NCBI GenBank assembly: GCA_027080725.1
Contig: JALWRC010000086.1
Location: 62,001-126,000 of the forward strand
Reading direction: 5' to 3'
Source of the DNA: Saprospiraceae bacterium
GTDB lineage: Bacteria > Bacteroidota > Bacteroidia > Chitinophagales > Saprospiraceae
DNA: 64,000 nucleotides
This document shows positions 54,190 through 61,555 of this stretch, piece by piece (within the stretch, counting starts at the first letter, position 1; each line of letters starts with the position of its first letter). The position numbers and the translations under genes were made by a program. The notes beneath the pieces are model-generated. The model saw only the letters and a program-made list of their open reading frames with translations, had not been told where the DNA came from and ran no database searches.

Positions 54190-55524
54190 TCAAGTGTTTT
54201 TGATTCCTTCTAAATACTGACGTACAGAGCTAAAGGATACCACCTTTTCTTTGAAGTACTCCACTGCCATTTGTTTTTGATACTCCGTGGCCCCCAATTC
54301 TATCAAAATATTGTGGAGGTGCATTTTCATATGCCCCTTTTGAATGCCTGTTGTCACGAGAGAACGTATTGCGGCAAAATTTTGTGCCAATCCGGTCACC
54401 GCAATAATCATCATGAGCTCTTCTGCCGATGGATGATTGAGAAGCTCCAGAGATCTTTTGGCAATGGGATGAATCTTGGTCAATCCTCCGACTGTCCCGA
54501 TAGAAATCGGGAGATCCAACCAAAAAACAAACTCTCCGCCGTCAATTGTACAATGCGTCAAGCTACGGTATTGTCCCGTCCTGGAGGCATAGGTATGGCC
54601 ACAAGCTTCTACAGCCCGGAAGTCATTGCCGGTAGCCAATACGACTGCATCTATCCCATTAAAGATACCCTTATTGTGTGTCGTCGCCCGGTACGGGTCT
54701 ATGTGCGCAATATCAATAGCGCGTTTGAATCTTTCTGCAAACTGTCGAGAAGAAAATCCCTCTACTTCCCCCAATTCATCTATTGGACAGCGGACCTCCG
54801 CCCGTACGATAGACTCCGGGGTATAATTGGATAGTATGGACATCATCACCTCTACTTCTTTGGCCTTGCCTGAAAAATCCGGATGCGACCAAAGATAGTC
54901 TTCCAAAATTTTACTAAATCGCTCCAGAATTGAATTGATAAAATTGGCGCCCATTGAATCGCAGGTGTCAAACGTGGCAAATATCTGATAATAGCCCGGC
55001 ATCCGGTCCGTCATATTGCGCAGAGTGATATCTAATATTCCTCCACCTCTTTGCTCCATATTGACGGTCAAATCCCGGGTTTTTTCCCGGAAGACGCGAT
55101 TCAACTCCGGAAAGACTTCAACCAATTGCTCCTCTTCCCCGTGCCACAAAAAATGCACTTGTCCTATTTTTTTCATGCTCTTCATCTCGGCATGAAATCC
55201 CCCTCGTTTCATCCAAAACTTGGCTGCCGCAGAGGCTGCCGCAACCACCGAACTCTCTTCTATCACCATCGGGACACAATAGGCTTCACCGTTAATGATA
55301 AAATTAGGAGCCACGCTATAGGGCATCGGAAAATTGGATATTGTGTTTTCACTGATCGTATCCATGATTTTCTGATGCTCCTCTCTTGGGAGGAGATAAT
55401 CCTTGAGTTCGTGCATCACGGTCTCCGGATCTTTGAAAAAATTCTCTACAATCCATTTGATCTTACCTCTTTTGGATAACTTCGAAAATCCGGATATCGT
55501 CTTCTTATTATTCCCGTCACCCAT
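54190..55524 (-). CDS. mvaA: Hydroxymethylglutaryl-CoA reductase (class II-like)
   Basis: This 444-residue cytosolic enzyme reduces HMG-CoA to mevalonate. It shows the family order: ENTISNFPMPYSVAPNFIINGEAYCVPMVIEESSVVAAAS, CDSMGANFIN, HNKGIFNGIDAVVLATGNDFRAVEA, and a C-terminal catalytic His in GHMKMHLHN. There are no membrane helices, unlike class I enzymes of eukaryotes. The ATG at 55524 is used because it removes an unrelated N-terminal extension that would overlap idi; it lies eight bases inside the idi 3' end. NADH or NADPH preference is undetermined. Confidence 0.94.
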   Translation of the reverse strand: MGDGNNKKTISGFSKLSKRGKIKWIVENFFKDPETVMHELKDYLLPREEHQKIMDTISENTISNFPMPYSVAPNFIINGEAYCVPMVIEESSVVAAASAAAKFWMKRGGFHAEMKSMKKIGQVHFLWHGEEEQLVEVFPELNRVFREKTRDLTVNMEQRGGGILDITLRNMTDRMPGYYQIFATFDTCDSMGANFINSILERFSKILEDYLWSHPDFSGKAKEVEVMMSILSNYTPESIVRAEVRCPIDELGEVEGFSSRQFAERFKRAIDIAHIDPYRATTHNKGIFNGIDAVVLATGNDFRAVEACGHTYASRTGQYRSLTHCTIDGGEFVFWLDLPISIGTVGGLTKIHPIAKRSLELLNHPSAEELMMIIAVTGLAQNFAAIRSLVTTGIQKGHMKMHLHNILIELGATEYQKQMAVEYFKEKVVSFSSVRQYLEGIKNT

Positions 55525-56536
55525 CGGTCTTACTCTTTTTGATCCGCAAAAACGCCTGTGCCATGCGCAGTCCTTGGATTTGTTGGCTGAGGTAGGTGCG
55601 CAAATCCTCATAATCCTCCCTCGCATATCGGAGCACTGAAGAGGCTACTCCATAAATGGACGGCGCATTCAGGCTTTGTATGAAATAGTACCCATCCAGA
55701 AAAGTTCTTATCCCTCCGGACACAATAAAGGATTTGCAAGTGATCTTTTCTTTTCCCTCTTCGAGTATTTGGTTTACAAATTGGGTCATCTGATTCGCAT
55801 CATGGCCCAAAAGGGTAATGTTTTCAAAAGTGGAAGAGGACTCTTCCCGGTTTTTCCGGAGCCACTCCAGTTTGGAAAAATTGGTCCCACCGGCTGCTCC
55901 ATATTCTATCGCTGCGAGTGGCAACTTCATGAGGCGACGCAAACTATCGGGGCCCATGCCCTGGCCGACCTCCTTTACAATGATGGGAAAATCCGTACGT
56001 TGGAGCAGGTGTGCTATAGTCTCTATGGGGGGGGATTGAAAGCGATCCCCTTCGGGTTGCATCCATTCCTGAAGAGGATTGACGTGGACGACCAAACCAT
56101 CAGCTCGAAGTTTGTCGAGAAGGTCAAATATCCTGTTTTCCTCTTTTCGATGCAGCAATTGTTCTACCTGAGCAATGCCGAGATTAGCATAAAAAGGCCG
56201 GTCCTCACCGATGACCTCCCTCCAGTCGAAATCCGGATAAAAACCGGGGTTTTCAAGCAAAACCCGGCATGATCCAAGGGCCATTCCAAGTCCAAATTCT
56301 GCCGTAGCGCGTGCCAAATTACGATTGATCTTAGCCGCCTCCCCTGTCCCTCCGGTCATGCTCGATATCCATATTGGGGCGAGCAACTCTTTTCCCAAGA
56401 ATGAAAGCGATATATCCTCATCTTCTTTCGGATGACCGGACAGCATGGGTTCATAAAAAAATCTATGATCCAGTTCAGACGAAGGCACCCTAGCTTTGTC
56501 TGTCAAATGTATATGGTCTTTTTTTCTATCTTTCAT
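55517..56536 (-). CDS. fni: Type 2 isopentenyl-diphosphate delta-isomerase
   Basis: This 339-residue FMN- and NADPH-dependent enzyme isomerises isopentenyl and dimethylallyl diphosphate. Family segments are KDHIHLTDKA, SSMTGGTGEAAKINRNLARAT, VKEVGQGM, YGAAGGTNFSKLEWLR and VSGGIRTFLDGYYF. It is the first gene of the operon, overlapping HMG-CoA reductase by eight bases. Together they mark a mevalonate route to isoprenoids, which in bacteria is limited to some groups including certain Bacteroidota. The other mevalonate genes are not in the window. Confidence 0.95.
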   Translation of the reverse strand: MKDRKKDHIHLTDKARVPSSELDHRFFYEPMLSGHPKEDEDISLSFLGKELLAPIWISSMTGGTGEAAKINRNLARATAEFGLGMALGSCRVLLENPGFYPDFDWREVIGEDRPFYANLGIAQVEQLLHRKEENRIFDLLDKLRADGLVVHVNPLQEWMQPEGDRFQSPPIETIAHLLQRTDFPIIVKEVGQGMGPDSLRRLMKLPLAAIEYGAAGGTNFSKLEWLRKNREESSSTFENITLLGHDANQMTQFVNQILEEGKEKITCKSFIVSGGIRTFLDGYYFIQSLNAPSIYGVASSVLRYAREDYEDLRTYLSQQIQGLRMAQAFLRIKKSKTDG

Positions 56537-56546
56537 TTATAACAGA

Positions 56547-56554
56547 CAAAAATA
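56547..56554 (-). promoter_or_regulatory. Putative -7 box of the idi2-HMG-CoA reductase operon
   Basis: On the minus strand TATTTTTG matches TAnnTTTG exactly, ten bases before the idi2 start codon, so the mRNA would be nearly leaderless. No clear -33 box is seen. Confidence 0.5.
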
Positions 56555-56971
56555 CAGTTTTTTTAAGATACGGATTTGGGAGGGGTATTTGGGGTGTGTA
56601 ATACAAAGTGCGCTATTACGCCCTGTACGCCTTATTGCCTCAGGTTTTAAGTAATATAGACTGTGCCGCCATAGCGGTACAGGAAGAGAGTGTACACCCT
56701 CTTAATCCCGAATCCCGTCTAAACAACCTCATCCCCTAACCCCTTCTCCTTTGAAATACATTAAGTAATATAGTAAATACATAGCCAAAGGAGAAGGGGG
56801 AGACACTTTATATCTAGCTGAGTATTACCCTAATGAAATTCCTTACAGTTAGAGAAACATAAGCCCCCCCCTCTCCTTCATCATAAATATTTATACGATG
56901 TACAGATTGAATAAGAAGGTGTAGAGCCTGTGCCGCTGTGGCGGTAGGGATGGGGTTGAGGTTGTAAAAAT

Positions 56972-57101
56972 GTGCAGTTTGTAATACACACGGTATTGGG
57001 GAGGGGTATTACAAATTGCACTTTTCTGATTTGAACACCTGCAATAATCCCGTAGGGATGCCATCTTTGTAGCCCCGTACGAGCGACAGCGAAGTGCGGG
57101 G
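56972..57101. repeat. Dispersed palindromic repeat, copy B with REP-like hairpin
   Basis: GTGCAGTTTGTAATAC (56972-56987) and GTATTACAAATTGCAC (57006-57021) are inverted arms with one mismatch. The 70-base stretch 57007-57076 repeats copy A at 32811. It ends in CCCCGTAC (57073-57080) and GTGCGGGG (57094-57101), an eight-pair stem with one G-U pair. Overall it looks like a mobile palindromic element of REP type. Confidence 0.8.
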
Positions 57102-57216
57102 TTTATAAGAGCACCCAAAGCCGTTTTGGCTGTATTTTTGCTCGACGCAATAGGGTTATATACTTGGAAGTGTTGCATGCAAAAATAGTGACAAAACAAT
57201 GCAATGGCTCATTTTA

Positions 57217-57266
57217 GTGCACTCTGTAATACACACGGTATTGGGGGTGTGTGTTACAAACTGCGC
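57217..57266. repeat. Inverted pair of the 16-base repeat element
   Basis: GTGCACTCTGTAATAC (57217-57232) and GTGTTACAAACTGCGC (57251-57266) are imperfect inverted copies of the same 16-base arm as in copy B, separated by a related G-rich centre (CACACGGTATTGGGGG). Confidence 0.7.
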
Positions 57267-57421
57267 TTTGGAGAAAAACTTTCAATGTCTTTCTCCCTTA
57301 TTTTGGTAGGTGGATTTCTTGGCGCATTTGCGGCTTGGGGAGAAAGAATTCTCATTTGATTCATTATCACAATACAGCGTAACGCACTTACCTCTTATGG
57401 TGACAAAGCCTTCTCCTCTCC

Positions 57422-58639
57422 CTAAAAAACTTGCAATCGCAGCAAATCCTCCAACGATTCTCGTTTTCGAATCAAAGTCATCCCGTCTTTTCCTTCCAAA
57501 AGGACCTCGGCAGGTCTAAGACGGGAATTATAGTTGCTGGACATGGCAAATCCATACGCTCCGGCGTTGAGAAAGCAGAGTATGTCCCCGGACGATATTT
57601 CCGGAATAACCCGGTTGACCGCAAAGGTATCCGTTTCGCAAATGTACCCGGTTATGGAGTAAACCCTCGATTTTTCTCCGGTATTGGACAGATTGAGAAT
57701 CTCGTGGTGTGCTCCGTAAAACATCGGTCGTATGAGGTGGTTAAATCCCGAATCTACCTGTGCAAATACATTGGAAGTCGTCTGTTTTATCCAGTTGGCT
57801 TTGACTAAAAAATACCCAGAATTACTCACCAGATACTTTCCCGGCTCCAATATCAACTTTAGGTCTTTGCCATAGGCAGTACAAAATGTTTTGAAACGTT
57901 GACTCAGGGCTTTCCCCAATTCCTCTATATCGGTTTCTATATCATTCTCTCTGTACGCCACCTTAAAACCACTTCCAAAATCCAAATAGCTCAAATCCTC
58001 AAATGATTCTGCCACTCCAAACAGAATCTCCGAGGCCTGCAGAAAGGCACCGATATCAAGGATATCGGACCCCGTATGCATATGCAAACCCTCTATTCGC
58101 AACCCCAACGACTCTACCAGTCTGTGCACCATCGGCATCTGATACACACTAATACCAAACTTCGAGTCCATATGCCCTACGGATATCTTTGGATTTCCCC
58201 CGGCCATCACATGTGGATTGATGCGAATACCTATCGGGATCCCTTTGAAGTGAAGGCCAAAATATTCCAACACTTCCAGATTGTCTATATTGATTCGTAC
58301 TCCGAGATCGATGGCCTCTTTGTATTCGTCAATACCGATTCCACTTGGGGTAAAAATGATGTCTTCAGGAGTAAAACCGGCCATCAGCCCCATTTTTACT
58401 TCTTGAATGGAGACCGCATCCAATCCGGCACCAAGGCTTTTAAGCAACTGAAGAATTCGCATGTTGGTCAGTGCTTTTGTGGCAAAATGAATTTCCACAT
58501 TTTTAAAGTCAAAGGCGTCTTCAAAGCGCCGGTATTGGTGTTTGATTTGGTCTCCATTATAGACATAAAGCGGAGTACCATGTGATTTGACTGCCCGGAG
58601 CAATCGTTTTTGTATCTTCTCAGAGGGATAAAAACTCAT
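57422..58639 (-). CDS. lysA: Diaminopimelate decarboxylase
   Basis: LysA decarboxylates meso-diaminopimelate to L-lysine. This 405-residue fold-type III PLP enzyme has the Schiff-base Lys55 in HFATKALTN, the Gly-rich phosphate loop (DFGSGFKV), the GLHMHTGSDI segment, and the second active-site Cys region CETDTFAVNR with the EPGKYLVSNSGY block. The ATG at 58639 puts the TPLYVYNGD start at its usual place; the longer frame to 58714 is not used. It is monocistronic as far as can be seen. No Lys-rich leader was found upstream. Confidence 0.95.
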   Translation of the reverse strand: MSFYPSEKIQKRLLRAVKSHGTPLYVYNGDQIKHQYRRFEDAFDFKNVEIHFATKALTNMRILQLLKSLGAGLDAVSIQEVKMGLMAGFTPEDIIFTPSGIGIDEYKEAIDLGVRINIDNLEVLEYFGLHFKGIPIGIRINPHVMAGGNPKISVGHMDSKFGISVYQMPMVHRLVESLGLRIEGLHMHTGSDILDIGAFLQASEILFGVAESFEDLSYLDFGSGFKVAYRENDIETDIEELGKALSQRFKTFCTAYGKDLKLILEPGKYLVSNSGYFLVKANWIKQTTSNVFAQVDSGFNHLIRPMFYGAHHEILNLSNTGEKSRVYSITGYICETDTFAVNRVIPEISSGDILCFLNAGAYGFAMSSNYNSRLRPAEVLLEGKDGMTLIRKRESLEDLLRLQVF

Positions 58640-58837
58640 GTTTTGTTTTAATAGAATGAGACTACAAGAATTATACCGTAATGAACAAAATCTCTGTCGC
58701 GGGAGGACTATCATCGTTATCGAATATTTGAAATGCGGCGATATGGCATAATTATTGGATATATTTAAACGGACTTCAAGGAGGTACTCTTCTTGGAGTG
58801 GGGCAGATCATAAGCTAAATACAAAAACCCTCTAATT

Positions 58838-59482
58838 ATGAAATTGAATAAATGGATCGTACTATCGCTGCTATATATGACCACTATATCGTTGTCTTTT
58901 GGACAGTATTACACCCCGGAGGAGCGATATATCAACAAGTATAAAGAAGTCGCAATAGAGGAGATGTATTTGCTCGGGATTCCCGCCAGCATAACCTTGG
59001 CACAAGGCTTGGTGGAGTCACAAGCCGGTATGAGCGATCTCGCCGTTTACGCCAACAATCACTTTGGTATCAAATGTAAGAATGAATGGGACGGTGCCCG
59101 TTTCTTTCAAGAGGATGACGATAGGGATGCCTTTGGACGTTTGAGAAAATCTTGTTTCCGCATCTACGATAACGTAGAGGATTCGTATCGGGATCATTCC
59201 GAATTTCTTCGTAATCGTTCCCGTTATCAAATCTTGTTTACCTATGACAGAACGGATTATAAAGCCTGGGCCAGAGGTCTGAAAGCCTGCGGCTATGCCA
59301 CGGACAAACGCTACCCCAAGAAGCTCATACGAATCATCGAGAAGTACAGACTTCATCAGTATGATTTGGCTCCGATGCCCCAGTCCCTCGTCAAAAGGGA
59401 AGAAATCAATACCCCTCCTCCTGCCTACCGGCTGCCGGACAATTATCAACCAGGCGACAACGACAAAGGACTCAGGAATTAG
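58838..59482 (+). CDS. Secreted glucosaminidase-domain (GH73) protein
   Basis: This 214-residue protein has a signal peptide (NKWIVLSLLYMTTISLSFGQ) followed by a GH73 N-acetylglucosaminidase domain. Glu60 in SITLAQGLVESQAG is the expected catalytic acid, and YANNHFGIKCKNEW and FRIYDNVEDSYRDHSEFLRNRSRY are conserved blocks. These enzymes cut peptidoglycan at GlcNAc. The LysM tail present in many Bacteroidota relatives is absent here; the C-terminus is a short Pro-rich tail (NTPPPAYRLPDNYQPGDN). The PepSY gene follows after 64 bases. Confidence 0.92.
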   Translation: MKLNKWIVLSLLYMTTISLSFGQYYTPEERYINKYKEVAIEEMYLLGIPASITLAQGLVESQAGMSDLAVYANNHFGIKCKNEWDGARFFQEDDDRDAFGRLRKSCFRIYDNVEDSYRDHSEFLRNRSRYQILFTYDRTDYKAWARGLKACGYATDKRYPKKLIRIIEKYRLHQYDLAPMPQSLVKREEINTPPPAYRLPDNYQPGDNDKGLRN

Positions 59483-59546
59483 TGCTTTACTTTATTTATT
59501 ATATCCATACCTTTTGCTCCATATGTCCGCTTAATATTATGGCGGT

Positions 59547-60278
59547 ATGAAATCGTATCATTATTACATCAGAAAAACACATCGCTATCTCGGACTATTT
59601 ATCGGGATACAGTTTCTTTTGTGGACATTGGGCGGTTTGTTTTTCAGTTGGACCAATATAGACCGGATTCACGGGGACCATTTGGTCAATAGAAAGGTTA
59701 GTCCAGCCCACTTTCCGGACAGACTCTTTCCGCTTGATAAAATTCTCGATGAAAACCGTATTCCCCACCATTTCATACAGTCCGTTGCTCTAATGCCTTT
59801 GCACTCCGGATGGTACTACCAACTTATCCGCAAAGACACACCAATTGTCCGGTACTTTGACGCCCAAAACGGTATGATGCTTCCTCCGATGGATAAAAAA
59901 GAGGCATTGCAACTCACGGCCATGCATTACAGATACGATTATCCACCCGACAAGGTAAAATACATCACAGAAGAGAACAAAGACGAGCATTTAGATTATA
60001 GAGGTGGGGCACTTCCGGCTTGGGGAATCCATTATAGCGCACCGGAAGATGTTTGGCTCTACTATAGTGCCCGGCATCATCGCCTCGAAAAGGTTCGTAC
60101 AGGCAGATGGCGGTTGTTTGACTTCCTGTGGATGCTACACATTATGGATTTCGACGAAAGGGACAATATTAACAACTCCCTCCTTCGTGTTTTTTCAATT
60201 CTCGGTCTTTTGACGATCCTTTCTGGCTTTGCCCTGTTTTTCGTTAGTTCGCGTACGATTAGAAGGTGGAGGGTATAA
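59547..60278 (+). CDS. PepSY domain-containing membrane protein
   Basis: This 243-residue protein has N- and C-terminal transmembrane helices (YLGLFIGIQFLLWTLGGLFF at about 14-33; FSILGLLTILSGFALFFVS near 215-235) enclosing a periplasmic region with a PepSY-like fold (YYQLIRKDTPIVRYFDAQNG). The RKTHRYLGLFIG and WMLHIMDF segments are the usual ends of PepSY-TM proteins, which are often associated with heme, iron or flavin reductase systems. No partner is nearby. One TATGAAATGGT word (59767-59777) lies inside. Confidence 0.85.
   Translation: MKSYHYYIRKTHRYLGLFIGIQFLLWTLGGLFFSWTNIDRIHGDHLVNRKVSPAHFPDRLFPLDKILDENRIPHHFIQSVALMPLHSGWYYQLIRKDTPIVRYFDAQNGMMLPPMDKKEALQLTAMHYRYDYPPDKVKYITEENKDEHLDYRGGALPAWGIHYSAPEDVWLYYSARHHRLEKVRTGRWRLFDFLWMLHIMDFDERDNINNSLLRVFSILGLLTILSGFALFFVSSRTIRRWRV
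59767..59777 (-). repeat. TATGAAATGGT word, copy 10
   Basis: Exact word inside the PepSY gene (codes His-His-Phe-Ile on the plus strand). Confidence 0.8.
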
Positions 60279-60299
60279 ATCTCTATTTCGCCTCTTAAA

Positions 60300-61454
60300 C
60301 TACTTCACATAAAGCTTCCCGTTTCTCACTTGACCGGTGTTGGAAACAATGCGATAATAGTACATTCCGGTGGATAAGCCTTCTAGATATAAGGTTGCAT
60401 GAACATTTCTTATTTCTTTCTTCTCTTTGATTGTGACTCCATTTGTATCATAGAGCTCAATGCGATACCCTTCCACCGCAAATTCTCTGGGCACCTTAAA
60501 ATGCACGATTTCATACGATGGATTAGGAAAAACGAGTAGCTTTAATTCCGGTGAAATATGGGAAGTATTAAGCGTCCTTCCACACTTGCAGGAAATGGGT
60601 TTGGTGGAGATGACAAAGTTATCCAAATAGCGCTCCTGAAGGACGGGAGATCCTTTGTTCCAGTAATTTTCGATAAAGATGGCATTTATTTTAAGATGCT
60701 TTGGGTCCTTGTTCCACGTCCCGTGCCAGTTCAAATCATATGATCCGGCCTGAAGCGAATCGTTAATCCAAAACTCGAAGATGCCATCCTTTTTACCCGG
60801 CGTGTTGAGTTTGGCATGTGCCACTACGCAGTACCATTTGCCAGAGTTGGAGGTGCTAAACAAATCTATATCCCCTCTTTTGAATCCTAGCCATCTCAGA
60901 TGACTAAAGTCGTTGTACTGGGTGCTGACCAGCTCTCCGGAAGGGCTTATACCGGAGGCGGGGTCCATTCCGAGATAGGCATTACCCGGTCCTGAAGACC
61001 AAATATGAGCAATCATTCCCTGCGCCCAATTACTATTGGCCAGAGTCATGGCCCGGGAGAGCTTATCTGCTCCTCCTCCCTGCCATCCGGGTTGGGTTCT
61101 GACATCGATCCTCCAATAGATTTCATCGTACATCGTGTCGGGCGTCACAGCATGCCTGCCAATATACCCGTCCGGAGTCTTCCCAAAGGATTTTTTAAAC
61201 CCTCCGGCTCCCACCTGACCAGGTTGCCAGCGCACCCGCATGCCAATGCCGGAATCCCGACCCACCCCTTTGAGAGGAACAAACATTCCACCATTGTCAC
61301 CGTATTCGAAATACCTGTCTTTCAGGGGTGTTCCCGATTCAAAATCATCACAAAATATAGTCCCCTCCGGTGCATCAGAGCAAGAAAAACAGTGCTGACT
61401 TCTCAACAAACCCACACTGACAAACAAAGCAATTAGAAGCGTAATAATTCGCAT
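60300..61454 (-). CDS. Secreted protein with T9SS type A C-terminal signal, jelly-roll-like
   Basis: This 384-residue protein has a signal peptide (IITLLIALFVSVGLLRSQ) and a Cys-rich start (HCFSCSDAPEGTIFCDDFE). A beta-rich body follows that resembles concanavalin-like sugar-binding or polysaccharide lyase folds (FWINDSLQAGSYDLNWHG, YLDNFVIST). The last 70 residues are a T9SS type A sorting domain (LLVFPNPSYEIVHF, IELYDTNGV, LEGLSTGMYYYRI). Catalytic residues cannot be identified. The ATG at 61454 is preferred to an upstream one at 61514. It is separated from the phosphatase gene by 101 bases on the same strand. Confidence 0.75.
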   Translation of the reverse strand: MRIITLLIALFVSVGLLRSQHCFSCSDAPEGTIFCDDFESGTPLKDRYFEYGDNGGMFVPLKGVGRDSGIGMRVRWQPGQVGAGGFKKSFGKTPDGYIGRHAVTPDTMYDEIYWRIDVRTQPGWQGGGADKLSRAMTLANSNWAQGMIAHIWSSGPGNAYLGMDPASGISPSGELVSTQYNDFSHLRWLGFKRGDIDLFSTSNSGKWYCVVAHAKLNTPGKKDGIFEFWINDSLQAGSYDLNWHGTWNKDPKHLKINAIFIENYWNKGSPVLQERYLDNFVISTKPISCKCGRTLNTSHISPELKLLVFPNPSYEIVHFKVPREFAVEGYRIELYDTNGVTIKEKKEIRNVHATLYLEGLSTGMYYYRIVSNTGQVRNGKLYVK

Positions 61455-61555
61455 AATAACATGGTTTAATATATGTGAATAAGAGTCCGGCAAAATCCTC
61501 ATAATATATCTCAAATCATGTGGTGACTTGCCTTTTACCGCCGCTTTTCACTGGA

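Larger units (their letters stand above)
56537..57421. other. Repeat-rich non-coding region between idi2 and lysA
   Basis: These 885 bases hold a cluster of short inverted and direct repeats: four or more copies of the GTATTACAAACTGCAC element in both orientations, a larger repeat copy with a strong REP-like hairpin, and two copies of a TGCCGCC-ATA-GCGGTA-like palindrome (about 56662 and 56931). No coding frame is credible; the longest (56891-57199, minus) is built from repeat sequence. Confidence 0.75.

Noticed and set aside
55525-55626. 34-codon N-terminal extension of HMG-CoA reductase
   Set aside because: It overlaps the end of idi2, is rich in Cys/Arg/Trp and unlike the family; the ATG at 55524 is natural.
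56891-57199. 102-codon minus-strand frame
   Set aside because: It lies wholly within the repeat cluster, has low-complexity composition and crosses repeat arms, so it is not a credible gene.
3368-59777. Reading the TATGAAATGGT word as a start-codon context or a polar Chi/KOPS motif
   Set aside because: Most copies lie inside genes in several frames, and the two orientations are equally frequent, which fits neither a start signal nor a strand-polarised motif.
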